Part shown: piece after piece, positions 27,564 through 36,082 of the stretch
Layout: every line of letters starts with the position of its first letter
How positions within the stretch are numbered: position 1 is the stretch's first letter
Assembly: GCF_022601715.1 (NCBI RefSeq)
Contig: NZ_JAKVIM010000009.1
Span: 62,001 to 126,000, forward strand
DNA from: Acinetobacter zhairuonensis
Lineage (GTDB): Bacteria; Pseudomonadota; Gammaproteobacteria; Pseudomonadales; Moraxellaceae
Length of the DNA stretch: 64,000 bases
Direction: 5' to 3'
The notes under the pieces: model-generated
Seen by the model: only the letters and a program-made list of their open reading frames with translations
Databases searched by the model: none
What the model was told of the DNA's origin: nothing
Made by a program: the position numbers and the translations under genes

Positions 27564-28010
27564 ATGAGCATAGAAATTTCGGGTGATGAGCAAAGCGCCC
27601 ATGAAGTCCTCGCGATGCTAAAACATTGGGATGAAGCGGTGGCAAACATGGATATTCAAGCTTTAGCAGATCTGTGTGTCGAAGAGGTGAGTTTAATCGA
27701 TGTCAGTACCCATTTAACGGGTATTCAAGCTTACAAACAATTATGGAAGCGTTATTTACCCGTGAAAGTCGGGAATATTCGGGTTTATCGTGAAGCCATT
27801 AAAATGATTGCGCAACCTGAACTTGCTGTATTGCACTGTTTTTCCAAGGTCGATCAAATTGATGCAACCCCAAATTTAGAAGTTTTTTGGTGTCGAACCA
27901 CGATTTGTTTTCAAAAAGTCGAAGGAGCATGGAAAGTCGCGCATCAACATATTTCTATGCCGATGCATTTGGAAACGGGAATGCCGATTTTACTCAGTGA
28001 AGTGAGTTAA
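27564..28010 (+). CDS. NTF2-like / SnoaL-like domain protein
   Basis: A 148-residue cone-fold protein. An N-terminal helix (VLAMLKHWDEAVANMDIQALADLC), the EEVSLIDVSTHLTGIQAYKQLW strand-helix region, and the late WCRTTICFQKVEGAWKVAHQHISMP (split here as WCRTTICFQ and GAWKVAHQHIS) match the SnoaL/DUF4440 layout. These proteins bind or transform small ligands; no ligand is predictable. AAGGAATGAC lies upstream of the ATG. Confidence 0.85.
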   Translation: MSIEISGDEQSAHEVLAMLKHWDEAVANMDIQALADLCVEEVSLIDVSTHLTGIQAYKQLWKRYLPVKVGNIRVYREAIKMIAQPELAVLHCFSKVDQIDATPNLEVFWCRTTICFQKVEGAWKVAHQHISMPMHLETGMPILLSEVS

Positions 28011-28024
28011 TGTTATAGATGATC

Positions 28025-28061
28025 AAGTCATGAGGCATAATAGATGCCTCATGACTTTTTT
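28025..28061 (+). terminator. Intrinsic terminator of the NTF2-like gene
   Basis: A perfect 14-bp stem, AAGTCATGAGGCAT and ATGCCTCATGACTT, with an AATAG loop and a T-run. It lies between the convergent NTF2-like gene and dusC; only the plus strand has a good T-tract. Confidence 0.9.
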
Positions 28062-28068
28062 ATAATAC

Positions 28069-29016
28069 TTAGAGTATGGTCGGTTCTAATTTTTCTACAA
28101 TTTCATGCAGTTGTTTAATTCGTTTCACTTCATCCCAGAGCAATTTTGCTTCAGGATAATGTTTGGACATCATACCCAGCCACTGCTTGTAGCGCCCCAG
28201 CATGCCAATTTCAGTTTTGGCAGGTCCATTAATAAAGCGGATCTGCAACGTGAGTAAGTCGTTCCAATTCAGTAAAGGCGTATCTGAATTTTGGCGAATA
28301 CACAGGGTTAAATCGGGAGTGGTTACAGCACCACGACCAATCATTAAATCTTCACAGCCTGATTCAAGACGACACTGTTTGGCGTCGGCATTGGTCCATA
28401 TCTCGCCATTGGCAATTACGTTAATTTTCAAGGCTTCACGAATTGGTTGTAACTGATCCCAAAATGCAGGTGGGGTATAGCCATCAGCTTTGGTTCGTGC
28501 ATGTACAGTCACCCAAGCCGCGCCTGCATCTTCAATGGCATGTGCATTGTCGAGCATGAAATGACGGTCCATATAACCCAAGCGCATTTTTGCGGAAACA
28601 GGAATATGCTCTGGTACTGCATCACGCACGGCTTTGACCAATTCGTGTACCACTTCAGGTTCATCTAGCAATACAGAACCACCGCGGTGGCGGTTTACCG
28701 TTTTTGCAGGGCAACCAAAGTTCATATCGATGGCAGGTGCACCCAGTTTCACGGCACGAATGGCATTAGCAGCCAGCATTTCAGGATCATTACCTAAAAA
28801 TTGTACATGCACGGGTGTACCCGCAGCTGTTTTTCCACCGTTCAGTAATTCAGGGCAAAACTGATGAAAAATATGATCAGGCAAAACTGAGTTGGTGACA
28901 CGAATAAACTCGGTTACACACCAGTCAAAGCTGCCGACGGATGTTAAGACATCACGCATAATCGGGTCAGTTAAGCCTTCCATGGGTGCAAGGATGAGTT
29001 TCACGGTTCGAGTCAC
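28069..29016 (-). CDS. dusC: tRNA-dihydrouridine(16) synthase
   Basis: Dus-family flavoenzyme of 315 residues that reduces uridine in tRNA; the bacterial DusC subgroup modifies U16. FMN-barrel motifs are LAPMEGLTDPIMRDVL, NFGCPAKTVNRHRGGSVLL with the catalytic cysteine, VSAKMRLGY, and NVIANGEIW followed by MIGRGA. The start is a GTG at 29016; an in-frame GTG at 29004 would give a shorter N-terminus closer to E. coli DusC, and neither has a clear ribosome site. Confidence 0.93.
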   Translation of the reverse strand: MTRTVKLILAPMEGLTDPIMRDVLTSVGSFDWCVTEFIRVTNSVLPDHIFHQFCPELLNGGKTAAGTPVHVQFLGNDPEMLAANAIRAVKLGAPAIDMNFGCPAKTVNRHRGGSVLLDEPEVVHELVKAVRDAVPEHIPVSAKMRLGYMDRHFMLDNAHAIEDAGAAWVTVHARTKADGYTPPAFWDQLQPIREALKINVIANGEIWTNADAKQCRLESGCEDLMIGRGAVTTPDLTLCIRQNSDTPLLNWNDLLTLQIRFINGPAKTEIGMLGRYKQWLGMMSKHYPEAKLLWDEVKRIKQLHEIVEKLEPTIL

Positions 29017-29068
29017 CAGTTAAATTTGAGAAACGGTGTTATACGCAAATCCGATCACGCTGTCTAGT

Positions 29069-30655
29069 CTAAGGTGTTTGGGTTAAATCGAAATAGTTTT
29101 CAATCTGTGTCTCCTCGATAAAGGCATCATCATGCGAAACTAAAATAACCGCCCCTGTAAAATCGCGTATAGCCTGTGCCAACAGTTGTCTTGAGTTGAT
29201 GTCGAGATGATTTTCGGGTTCGTCCAGTAACAGTAAGTCCACAGGCTGTGCTGCGAGACTGATACACAGTAAAGCGACTTTGAGTTGTTCACCGCCACTG
29301 AGTAGTGAGATGGGAAGCAGAGCCTTATCTCGTCGAATTCGAAGTTGCCCCAATTGATTCCGACACTCCTCATCGGACAAAGACGGATTCAATAATTGTA
29401 AATTGTGTACCGCATTTAGTTCTGGATTCAGTAGGCTAAAGTTTTGATCTAAATATAACGATGCTCCACGCTTAAAAATGTCTCCCGATTGAACATGACT
29501 ATGATTTTGAATGGCACAAAGTAGGGTCGACTTACCTGAACCATTTTGGCCGCGCAGTTGGATTTTTTCTCTGTTGTGTAAGGCGAAAGAAATAGGCGAG
29601 ATAGAAAGTGCTGCTAAACCCACTTCTTTCAAACGAAGAATTTCACCTGTTTGTTTAGGTTGAAAATGGAAATCAAACTTTTGTGACTTAATCTGTTCTA
29701 GTTGCTGCTGTTTGTTTTTGAGCTCATCTTGCGCTTGTTCCTTTTGGCGAAGTTGTTGCTGCGCGACTCCCGATAAGGTTTGACTCGCACGTTCTTTTTT
29801 AAAGTCGAGTAGGATTTTTGCTTGAGAACCAGAGCTTCGTAATTTCTTCCCAGACTTTTGCCTTTTCTGAGCTTTCATGCGCTGCTCATGCTGTTGGACT
29901 TGTAATTGTTTTAGTTCGCGTTTCTCTTGCGAGATATTGTGTTGTAGTGCCTGCTGTTGTTGCTCTGCTTGTGACTGATACTCGGCATAGTTGCAACGGA
30001 AGTGTTGTAAACCAAAATCATTTAAAACATACGTATTGGAGATTTGATTTAACAATGTGCGGTCGTGGCTAATGACTAAACAGCCCGCAGGATGCTGAAG
30101 GATTTTTTGACTTAACCATGCACGACTTGCATGGTCTAAGTGATTACTGGGCTCATCAAGAAGTAAATAATGCTCAGTTTGTAAAAAAAGGCGACACAGT
30201 GCCAGTTTAGTTTTCTGACCTTCACTCAGTTGAGAAACTGAGCTAGATAGATCTGTAGGTAAGTTTGCACTTTCTAGCAATTTCAACCATTCAGTGGGTT
30301 GATGCCATGCATGTTCGACGCAGTCATAGTCTTCAAAGCTCGCAGTCGATTGTTCAATACGTTGAAAACTTGCATGTAAGTCAGCAATATTAAGGGCTTC
30401 GGCAAGCGTACAGTTGCTTAAACGCGCGAGCTGACTTAAGTAGGAAAATGGCATATGCCAAATCACTTCGCCACTCGCATAATTGGGCATGTGCGTCTGA
30501 GTGAGTAGCGACATTAATATTGATTTGCCTTGACCATTGCGTCCGATCAGAGCTGAACATTGGGCAGCGGGTAATTCAAAGTTTAAATGCTGAAAAAGTG
30601 GTTCATGAGCAAATTGAACGCTGAGATTTTTTACAGTACAGGCCTGTTGGGTCAT
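29069..30655 (-). CDS. ABC-F family ATP-binding protein
   Basis: A 528-residue ABC-F protein without membrane segments. The ATG at 30655 has AAGGAG seven bases upstream. Two nucleotide-binding domains are present: Walker A GRNGQGKS and signature LSEGQKTKLAL with LLLDEPSNHLD in the first, and GQNGSGKS, LSGGEQLKVAL and LLLDEPENHLD in the second. A long charged Gln/Lys-rich linker (about 235-330) separates them. Such proteins act on the ribosome, from translation rescue to antibiotic protection; the subgroup is not clear. It is a single gene. Confidence 0.92.
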   Translation of the reverse strand: MTQQACTVKNLSVQFAHEPLFQHLNFELPAAQCSALIGRNGQGKSILMSLLTQTHMPNYASGEVIWHMPFSYLSQLARLSNCTLAEALNIADLHASFQRIEQSTASFEDYDCVEHAWHQPTEWLKLLESANLPTDLSSSVSQLSEGQKTKLALCRLFLQTEHYLLLDEPSNHLDHASRAWLSQKILQHPAGCLVISHDRTLLNQISNTYVLNDFGLQHFRCNYAEYQSQAEQQQQALQHNISQEKRELKQLQVQQHEQRMKAQKRQKSGKKLRSSGSQAKILLDFKKERASQTLSGVAQQQLRQKEQAQDELKNKQQQLEQIKSQKFDFHFQPKQTGEILRLKEVGLAALSISPISFALHNREKIQLRGQNGSGKSTLLCAIQNHSHVQSGDIFKRGASLYLDQNFSLLNPELNAVHNLQLLNPSLSDEECRNQLGQLRIRRDKALLPISLLSGGEQLKVALLCISLAAQPVDLLLLDEPENHLDINSRQLLAQAIRDFTGAVILVSHDDAFIEETQIENYFDLTQTP

Positions 30656-31118
30656 TGAAGACTCCTTTATACAGGACATACAAAATAAATTTTTATAGAG
30701 ATATAGAGTAGTAAATAAGTTTATTTTGCACGTCAGAAAACAAATAAAATAGATTTGACGGAAAATAAGACTTACTTCATTGGCGTTACTCTAAATTGGA
30801 AGAAGGGGAGTAAATATTTAGCCAGTATAACAGGTGGATAAAAAATGATCAATTTTATTATCTTTCTTATGTACTTAAGGTTTATCGATCAGTGCTATTG
30901 GTTAGGGAATATTGTCATACACTAGTCGAATCTTCCTGTAGATGTGAATACAACCCGCACGATTGGTTAAGTGAGGCTTTTGTGAGTGCGTGGATGAGTT
31001 TTAATGTTATTTCGCATAACGCCCACTTCATTAAATAGAAGGGGTAAGGATTTATTACAGAAAATATATTAGATAAGTGAGAACATTGTTATTTGTATTA
31101 TTGAGGCTAATAGCAGGA
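30656..31118. other. Gene-free stretch between the ABC-F gene and the AmpC remnant
   Basis: AT-rich in the first 200 bases. One plus-strand frame near 30891-31038 stays open (VREYCHTLVESSC, then PHDWLSEAFVSAW) and ends in TAG, perhaps a trace of a lost gene, but no family is recognised. The remaining sequence should include the old ampC promoter; GGGGTAAGGA near 31041-31050 is too far from the start to be its ribosome site. Confidence 0.35.
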
Positions 31119-31562
31119 ATGTTATCTAAAATCCTAAAACTATTTAAAACTAGTCTCTTTACCTTAGCTGTGGGATGTAGTATTCATTCAAATGCATATG
31201 AAATAGAAGCAAATCAAAAAGATATTGAAACTGCTGTTAACCAGTCATTTAAACCACTTATGGAACAGTATGGTGTGGCAGGAATGGCGATAGGCGTCAT
31301 CTATAAGGGAGAAAACTACTAACACTATTATGGTCTTCAATCTAATAATGATAATAAAAAAGTAAGTCATACGCAGCCATCGAATAAGATTGCTTTTGCT
31401 AAAATGAAAGAGCATAAGGTCGGTTGTTTTGATCCAGTAAATACCCCTAAAGCCCGAGCCAATGCTCGTAAAAATATTGATTTAGGACATCCACCATAAG
31501 CCAAAAGTGAAAAATGGTCAGAAGATCAATATCTGAAATGGGAAACCGATCGTCAGTTAGAA
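31119..31562 (+). pseudogene. ampC: AmpC (ADC-type) N-terminus joined in frame to a toxin domain
   Basis: From the ATG at 31119 (or a GTG at 31077) the frame encodes a signal peptide (MLSKILKLFKTSLFTLAVG) and then IETAVNQSFKPLMEQYGVAG and MAIGVIYKGENY, a clear match to the start of Acinetobacter class C beta-lactamases. A TAA at 31320 interrupts it; in the same frame it continues HYYGLQSNNDNKKV, still AmpC-like, to about 31364. Beyond that the frame runs into CFDPVNTPKARANARKNIDL, which belongs to the Ntox15-type toxin domain, with a second TAA at 31497. The active-site SxxK serine region and everything after it are missing, so no beta-lactamase is made. Confidence 0.75.
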
Positions 31563-32012
31563 ATGCAGCAGAATGCATTAAACGGTATGACTGCAAAAGA
31601 TTATGAAAAAGGTCGGGAGCTGTTTAAACAGAATGGTCGGGGAAGTGGTCTGGATCAGGTTCAGGCTAGGCGTGATTACGAAACGAGATTAGCTGCTTCA
31701 AAATTTGAAGAAAACTTAGAAACAATAGATCCTATAAGTGCACGTAAAAAGGCTGATCAAGATTCAAAAGATATCATGTCAACCATGGCTGCACTCCATA
31801 ATCCTGATCAGATATCAGCAGGAACTATGAGTGATGCGCCTATGGATATGGGCTTAAAGAATGTCAATTCATCAATTGGCAGTGGTTGGGGCAATAAAGC
31901 GGCAGGAGAGTCAATAAGTCGCGTCGATTCAATAGATGATGCGGTGAAAGGTGTTGATCCAAGTATAAAAGATACGACTAAACTCAATGTGAAATTAGAG
32001 AGATGTAAGTAA
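31563..32012 (+). CDS. Polymorphic toxin type 15 (Ntox15/Tde-like) C-terminal fragment
   Basis: A 149-residue open frame with the C-terminal part of an Ntox15 domain, as in the type VI DNase effectors Tde1/Tde2. MQQNALNGMTAKDYEKGREL and QNGRGSGLDQVQARRDYETR are typical, and the HxxD motif is HNPD at residues 79-82 (AALHNPDQISAG). The domain's first part (from CFDP at about 31428) lies upstream in the same frame but behind a stop codon, so the toxin is probably 5'-broken and silent. It ends in a TAATG overlap with the immunity gene. No PAAR, VgrG or Rhs segment is in the window. Confidence 0.65.
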   Translation: MQQNALNGMTAKDYEKGRELFKQNGRGSGLDQVQARRDYETRLAASKFEENLETIDPISARKKADQDSKDIMSTMAALHNPDQISAGTMSDAPMDMGLKNVNSSIGSGWGNKAAGESISRVDSIDDAVKGVDPSIKDTTKLNVKLERCK

Positions 32013-32713
32013 TGGAATTAGATTCAAAAAAATTAGTTGATGAATTTCTTGTATTTTTTCAGAGTCATTTTTCAAGTATCGAAATCGATAAAAAACCAAC
32101 GCCTGAATTTATAGCCCAACATGAGCATACTTTCCCTGAATATCTATTTTATATTTGGGATAAACTCGGTTTCGCATCCTTTGAAAATGGGGGGTTTTGG
32201 CTTGTTAATCCAGTGGATTATGAAGATATTTTAGAGCTTTGTTTAAAAGATACTAACTTTCCTGAACATGATGAGTTCTATGTCATCGGTCGAAGTGCTT
32301 TCGGTGAATTATATACTGTAGGAAAAAATACGAGGTCAAAATTAACCATAGATATGGTTAATTTAAGAATTTACCCAACTCTTCGAGACGATGAAAACAA
32401 TACTGAGTTGGCTTTATTGAGATCTCTGTTATCTTCAATAACAATGGAAGGTTCAAAAAAGGCTATTGATATCTTTGATAAAAATGAAAATCTACTTTTT
32501 GAGCGATGTCTAACAAACCTAGGTGAAGTCAACGAAAATGAAATCTATGCTTTTGAGCCGCCAGCTGTATTGGGTGGACCACAAGTTATTGAGAACATAA
32601 GAAAAGTGGATTTATTCCAATATATTCCTTTTGTGGCCCAACTAGATAAATTCCAAGTCATGTTGGATATTGCTAAAGAAGTTGATCGTTTAGGGATTAA
32701 ACAGGGGAGTTAA
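32012..32713 (+). CDS. GAD-like/DUF1851 immunity protein (Tdi1-like)
   Basis: A 233-residue cytoplasmic protein read as GAD-like plus DUF1851, the layout of Tdi1, the immunity partner of Tde1. The N-terminal part shows FPEYLFYIWDKLGFASFENGG (given as FPEYLFYIWDKLGFAS) and FWLVNPVDYEDILELCL; the middle has YVIGRSAFGELYTVGKNTR; the C-terminal part has FQYIPFVAQLDKFQVML. The start codon overlaps the toxin stop codon, a classic toxin-immunity arrangement. Unlike the toxin it is fully open, so it may still protect against incoming Ntox15 toxins. Confidence 0.75.
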   Translation: MELDSKKLVDEFLVFFQSHFSSIEIDKKPTPEFIAQHEHTFPEYLFYIWDKLGFASFENGGFWLVNPVDYEDILELCLKDTNFPEHDEFYVIGRSAFGELYTVGKNTRSKLTIDMVNLRIYPTLRDDENNTELALLRSLLSSITMEGSKKAIDIFDKNENLLFERCLTNLGEVNENEIYAFEPPAVLGGPQVIENIRKVDLFQYIPFVAQLDKFQVMLDIAKEVDRLGIKQGS

Positions 32714-32794
32714 GTTTTCCTAAAATCAACATAATATACTTTATACGAAATAAACTATTTAGTGCATTTGAAATCAATGGATTACTGATTAAAG

Positions 32795-32824
32795 AAAGGC
32801 CTAATTTATATAAACTGGGCTTTT
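32795..32824 (+). terminator. Hairpin terminator after the immunity gene
   Basis: AAAGGCCTAATTTA and TAAACTGGGCTTTT form a 14-position stem with two G-U pairs and one mismatch, ending in TTTT. It lies about 80 bases beyond the immunity gene. Confidence 0.55.
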
Positions 32825-32904
32825 CTGTTGAATTTCCATGTTCTAGGCTCGCTTATTGATGAATGTGCCATATATTTAATAAGGCAAACTAATCAAAAAA
32901 GACT

Positions 32905-33714
32905 TTATTTCCCCAAAATCATTTCCAAGACAAACTTAGAACCGATAAAACCAACCGCTAAAAGAAAGAAACCGATCAGGGTAAAGCGAATGGCCTTTTG
33001 TCCACGCCAGCCAAATTTATAATGACCAATCAACAGTGAACCATATACAAACCACGAAATAATACTGAACGCCGTTTTATGCGCTAAATGCTGAGCAAAA
33101 AAGTCTTCAATGGTGAAGAAGCCAAACAGTAAAGCCACGGTTAAAAGAATAAAGCCAGTATGAATTAAATCAAATAATAACGATTCCATCGCCTGAAAGG
33201 ATGGCAGTAGATTGACCCAAATACGCTTCTTTTGTTTATTTTTGAGTTCACGGTTTTGGAACCATAAAATGACGGCCTGAATGGTTGCCATCAGTAAAAC
33301 CGCGTAAGCAGATAAAGACAGAATAATATGAATATCTAAACTGACCGAATGCTGTTCAATAAACTGGTCAGGCTTACTCAAGGCAAAGCCTAAAATGAGT
33401 CCTGTTGCTGCGACAGGAATACCAATCAAATTTAACGCCAGAATCGGACGATAAGTACTAAAAATGAGACTCAGCAGCAGCATCAAGCCTGAAGTAAAAG
33501 ACATGAGTACAAAAACATCGTAATTTACCCCTAGTGGTGTAATCATATCGTGGTATAGCACCCCTGCATGTAGCAGCAGACCTAAACCTAAAATCACGCC
33601 AATAAACCAGTGGTTTGGTTCACGTTTCGACATTAAATGCAGGAATAAATACCAAAAAGAGGTGGTATAGGCAATTAAAGCCAAAATGGTATAAACCAAG
33701 GGAAGACTAATCAT
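32905..33714 (-). CDS. Inner-membrane cytochrome c assembly-family protein YpjD
   Basis: A 269-residue CcmC/CcsA-related membrane protein with about eight helices. Conserved points are the HAGVLYHDM loop (about residue 54), SLDIHIILSLSAYAVLLMAT and the late HLAHKTAFSIISWFVYGSLL (histidines typical of the family). YpjD is commonly found divergent from ffh, as here. Its E. coli homologue has been linked to magnesium/cobalt transporter control rather than cytochrome c maturation, so the role is uncertain. Confidence 0.9.
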   Translation of the reverse strand: MISLPLVYTILALIAYTTSFWYLFLHLMSKREPNHWFIGVILGLGLLLHAGVLYHDMITPLGVNYDVFVLMSFTSGLMLLLSLIFSTYRPILALNLIGIPVAATGLILGFALSKPDQFIEQHSVSLDIHIILSLSAYAVLLMATIQAVILWFQNRELKNKQKKRIWVNLLPSFQAMESLLFDLIHTGFILLTVALLFGFFTIEDFFAQHLAHKTAFSIISWFVYGSLLIGHYKFGWRGQKAIRFTLIGFFLLAVGFIGSKFVLEMILGK

Positions 33715-33852
33715 GTCAAACCTTTTTCAGGATGATGAATATTCATTTATATAAATTCGACTCGAACTACAGTATCCTATAGCATCTTATGCATAAATTT
33801 TCTATTTTAAGAAAGATTTTTTTGCTAATGGCTATTTTAAGCGGATTTTGCA

Positions 33853-35262
33853 ATGTTTGATACCTTAACAGAACGACTCACGCAGAGTTTAAGAAATGTT
33901 ACTGGCTCAGGGCAGCTAACCGAAGATAATATTAAAGATACGTTACGTGAAGTACGTATGGCACTTCTTGAAGCCGATGTTGCGTTACCTGTAACTCGTG
34001 AATTCATCGCGAAAGTTAAGGAAGAAGCATTAGGCCAGGAAGTGATGACGCAGTTATCCCCTGGGCAAGCCTTCGTTAAAATTGTTTATAACGAATTAAC
34101 CAAGATGATGGGCGAGGCAAATGAAAGCCTTGACCTCGCAGCGAAACCGCCAGTGGTTGTACTTCTTGCTGGTTTGCAAGGTGCGGGTAAAACCACCACT
34201 GCGGCAAAATTAGCGCGTTTCTTACAAGAGCGCCAAAAGAAAAAAGTAGCAATGGTGTCTGCCGACGTTTACCGTCCTGCTGCAATCAAACAGTTGCAAA
34301 CGGTAGCGGGTGAAGTTGACGCAATTTTCTTTGACTCGAATGCCAATGAAAAGCCAATTGATATTGCTAAGCGTGCGATTGAACAAGCCAAAATCCAGTT
34401 TGCGGATGTCTTGATTGTCGATACCGCTGGTCGTTTACATGTCGATGATGACATGATGGACGAAATTAAAGAGCTACACGCTGCAATTAAGCCAACTGAA
34501 ACCTTGTTCGTGGTTGATGCCATGACAGGTCAGGATGCGGCAAATACAGCTAAAGCCTTTAATGATGCATTACCGTTAACGGGTGTAATCCTGACCAAGA
34601 CTGATGGTGATGCACGTGGTGGTGCAGCTCTTTCTGTTCGTGCCATTACAGGTAAGCCAATCAAATTCTTGGGTATGGGCGAAAAGCTTGATGCCTTAGA
34701 GCCATTCCATCCTGAGCGTGTTGCACAACGTATCTTGGGTATGGGTGATGTACTTTCTTTAGTCGAAGAAGTTGAACGTAAAATCGACAAAGAGAAAGCC
34801 GAAAAAATGGCGAAAAAATTGCAAAAAGGCGGCAGCTTCAACTTTGAAGATATGCTGATGCAATTTGAGCAAATGAACAAAATGGGCGGCATGATGGGCT
34901 TCTTGGACAAGTTGCCTGGCATGAGCAATTCAGGCATTCAAGATGCAATTGCGCAAGCGAATCCTGAAAAGCAAGTGAAAAAAATGGAAGCGATTATTCA
35001 ATCGATGACCATTAAAGAACGCCGTAACCCAGACTTGATGAACCCAAGCCGTAAAAAACGTATCGCAGCAGGTTGTGGTATGGATGTGGCAGAGGTGAAC
35101 AAGCTCATCAAGCAACATGCGCAAATGGCGAAAATGATGAAGAAGTTTGCGAATCCATCGGGCATGGCAAAAATGATGCGTTCATTGGGTGGCTTGCAAA
35201 AGCAATTCGGTGGCGGTGGTGGCATGGGTCCACTATTTGGCAATAATGACCCGAAAAAATAA
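33853..35262 (+). CDS. ffh: Signal recognition particle protein Ffh
   Basis: Ffh, 469 residues, the GTPase of the SRP that binds 4.5S RNA and signal sequences during co-translational targeting. It has the N domain (1-90), the G domain with GLQGAGKT (107-114), VDTAGRLH and LTKTDGDARGGAALS, and a Met-rich M domain from about 325 (EDMLMQFEQMNKMGGMMGF) ending with a Gly/Met/Phe-rich tail. It is monocistronic with a strong terminator. Confidence 0.98.
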   Translation: MFDTLTERLTQSLRNVTGSGQLTEDNIKDTLREVRMALLEADVALPVTREFIAKVKEEALGQEVMTQLSPGQAFVKIVYNELTKMMGEANESLDLAAKPPVVVLLAGLQGAGKTTTAAKLARFLQERQKKKVAMVSADVYRPAAIKQLQTVAGEVDAIFFDSNANEKPIDIAKRAIEQAKIQFADVLIVDTAGRLHVDDDMMDEIKELHAAIKPTETLFVVDAMTGQDAANTAKAFNDALPLTGVILTKTDGDARGGAALSVRAITGKPIKFLGMGEKLDALEPFHPERVAQRILGMGDVLSLVEEVERKIDKEKAEKMAKKLQKGGSFNFEDMLMQFEQMNKMGGMMGFLDKLPGMSNSGIQDAIAQANPEKQVKKMEAIIQSMTIKERRNPDLMNPSRKKRIAAGCGMDVAEVNKLIKQHAQMAKMMKKFANPSGMAKMMRSLGGLQKQFGGGGGMGPLFGNNDPKK

Positions 35263-35279
35263 TGGTTTGATGTCATGTT

Positions 35280-35306
35280 AAAAAAGGTGCTTGATGCACC
35301 TTTTTT
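35280..35306. terminator. Bidirectional terminator ffh / coaX
   Basis: AAAAAAGGTGC and GCACCTTTTTT form an 11-bp perfect stem with a TTGAT loop between convergent ffh and coaX. Confidence 0.9.
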
Positions 35307-35326
35307 AACATTTGAAAATTGCTATT

Positions 35327-36073
35327 TCAGCTTTTCACTGCTTCAGCTTGATGCTGAATGTAATGCTGTAACCCTTTTAACAATAAATCCGCTTCTACAA
35401 TCGGCTGATACTGCTGTAAATGCTGAGCAAACAGCTCCGCATCGCCACCCGTCAGGACCAATTGACGCGGTGAGTGCTGCATGACTCGTTCAATGGTACT
35501 CAGTAAGCCTAATAAAATGCCATGATGCACGGCATCGATGGTATTGCGACCTGGACTGAGCTCTTCAAAGGCGGCATCAGGAATTTTAATGCCTTTGGTG
35601 TTTTGAATCAGCGAGTCACGTTGTAAGTACAGATTCGGCAGAATATAGCCACCTAAGTGTTGTAGTCCATCTGCTAAGTCAATGGTCAGAGCAGTACCGC
35701 AACTAATCACACAATAGTTTTGGCTGGCGTTATTCGCAACCGCTAAGACTTGTAACCAACGGTCAATTCCTAGCTGTTTGGGGTCATCATAGCCACATTT
35801 TAAGCCTGCATATTCAGTATGCACTTTGGCAAAGATCACGGGGACGGCCAAACGTTTCAGAATGGACTGAATACGTTGATTATTCTCTTGATCCAGTACC
35901 GATGAGACTCCGACTTGCTGAATGTTCAAACCTTGAAAGTGCTGGATTAAACCGAGCAGTAAGTCGGCAGGGGATTGCAAATGCAGTTCAGCTGCATGCT
36001 CCACAATTTGCTCGTGTTCGGTTATCCAATATTTGAGTCGGGTATTCCCAATATCAAGCCATAAACTTTTCAT
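35327..36073 (-). CDS. coaX: Type III pantothenate kinase
   Basis: CoaX, 248 residues, phosphorylates pantothenate in the first step of coenzyme A synthesis. The ASKHA-fold motifs are [13 protein letters not shown], the DRWLQVLA region, [13 protein letters not shown] and [11 protein letters not shown]. The ATG at 36073 has AGGA seven bases upstream; the GTG one codon earlier is unlikely. It follows birA by ten bases, and birA-coaX is a common pair. Confidence 0.95.
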   Translation of the reverse strand: MKSLWLDIGNTRLKYWITEHEQIVEHAAELHLQSPADLLLGLIQHFQGLNIQQVGVSSVLDQENNQRIQSILKRLAVPVIFAKVHTEYAGLKCGYDDPKQLGIDRWLQVLAVANNASQNYCVISCGTALTIDLADGLQHLGGYILPNLYLQRDSLIQNTKGIKIPDAAFEELSPGRNTIDAVHHGILLGLLSTIERVMQHSPRQLVLTGGDAELFAQHLQQYQPIVEADLLLKGLQHYIQHQAEAVKS

Positions 36074-36082
36074 CACATCATC

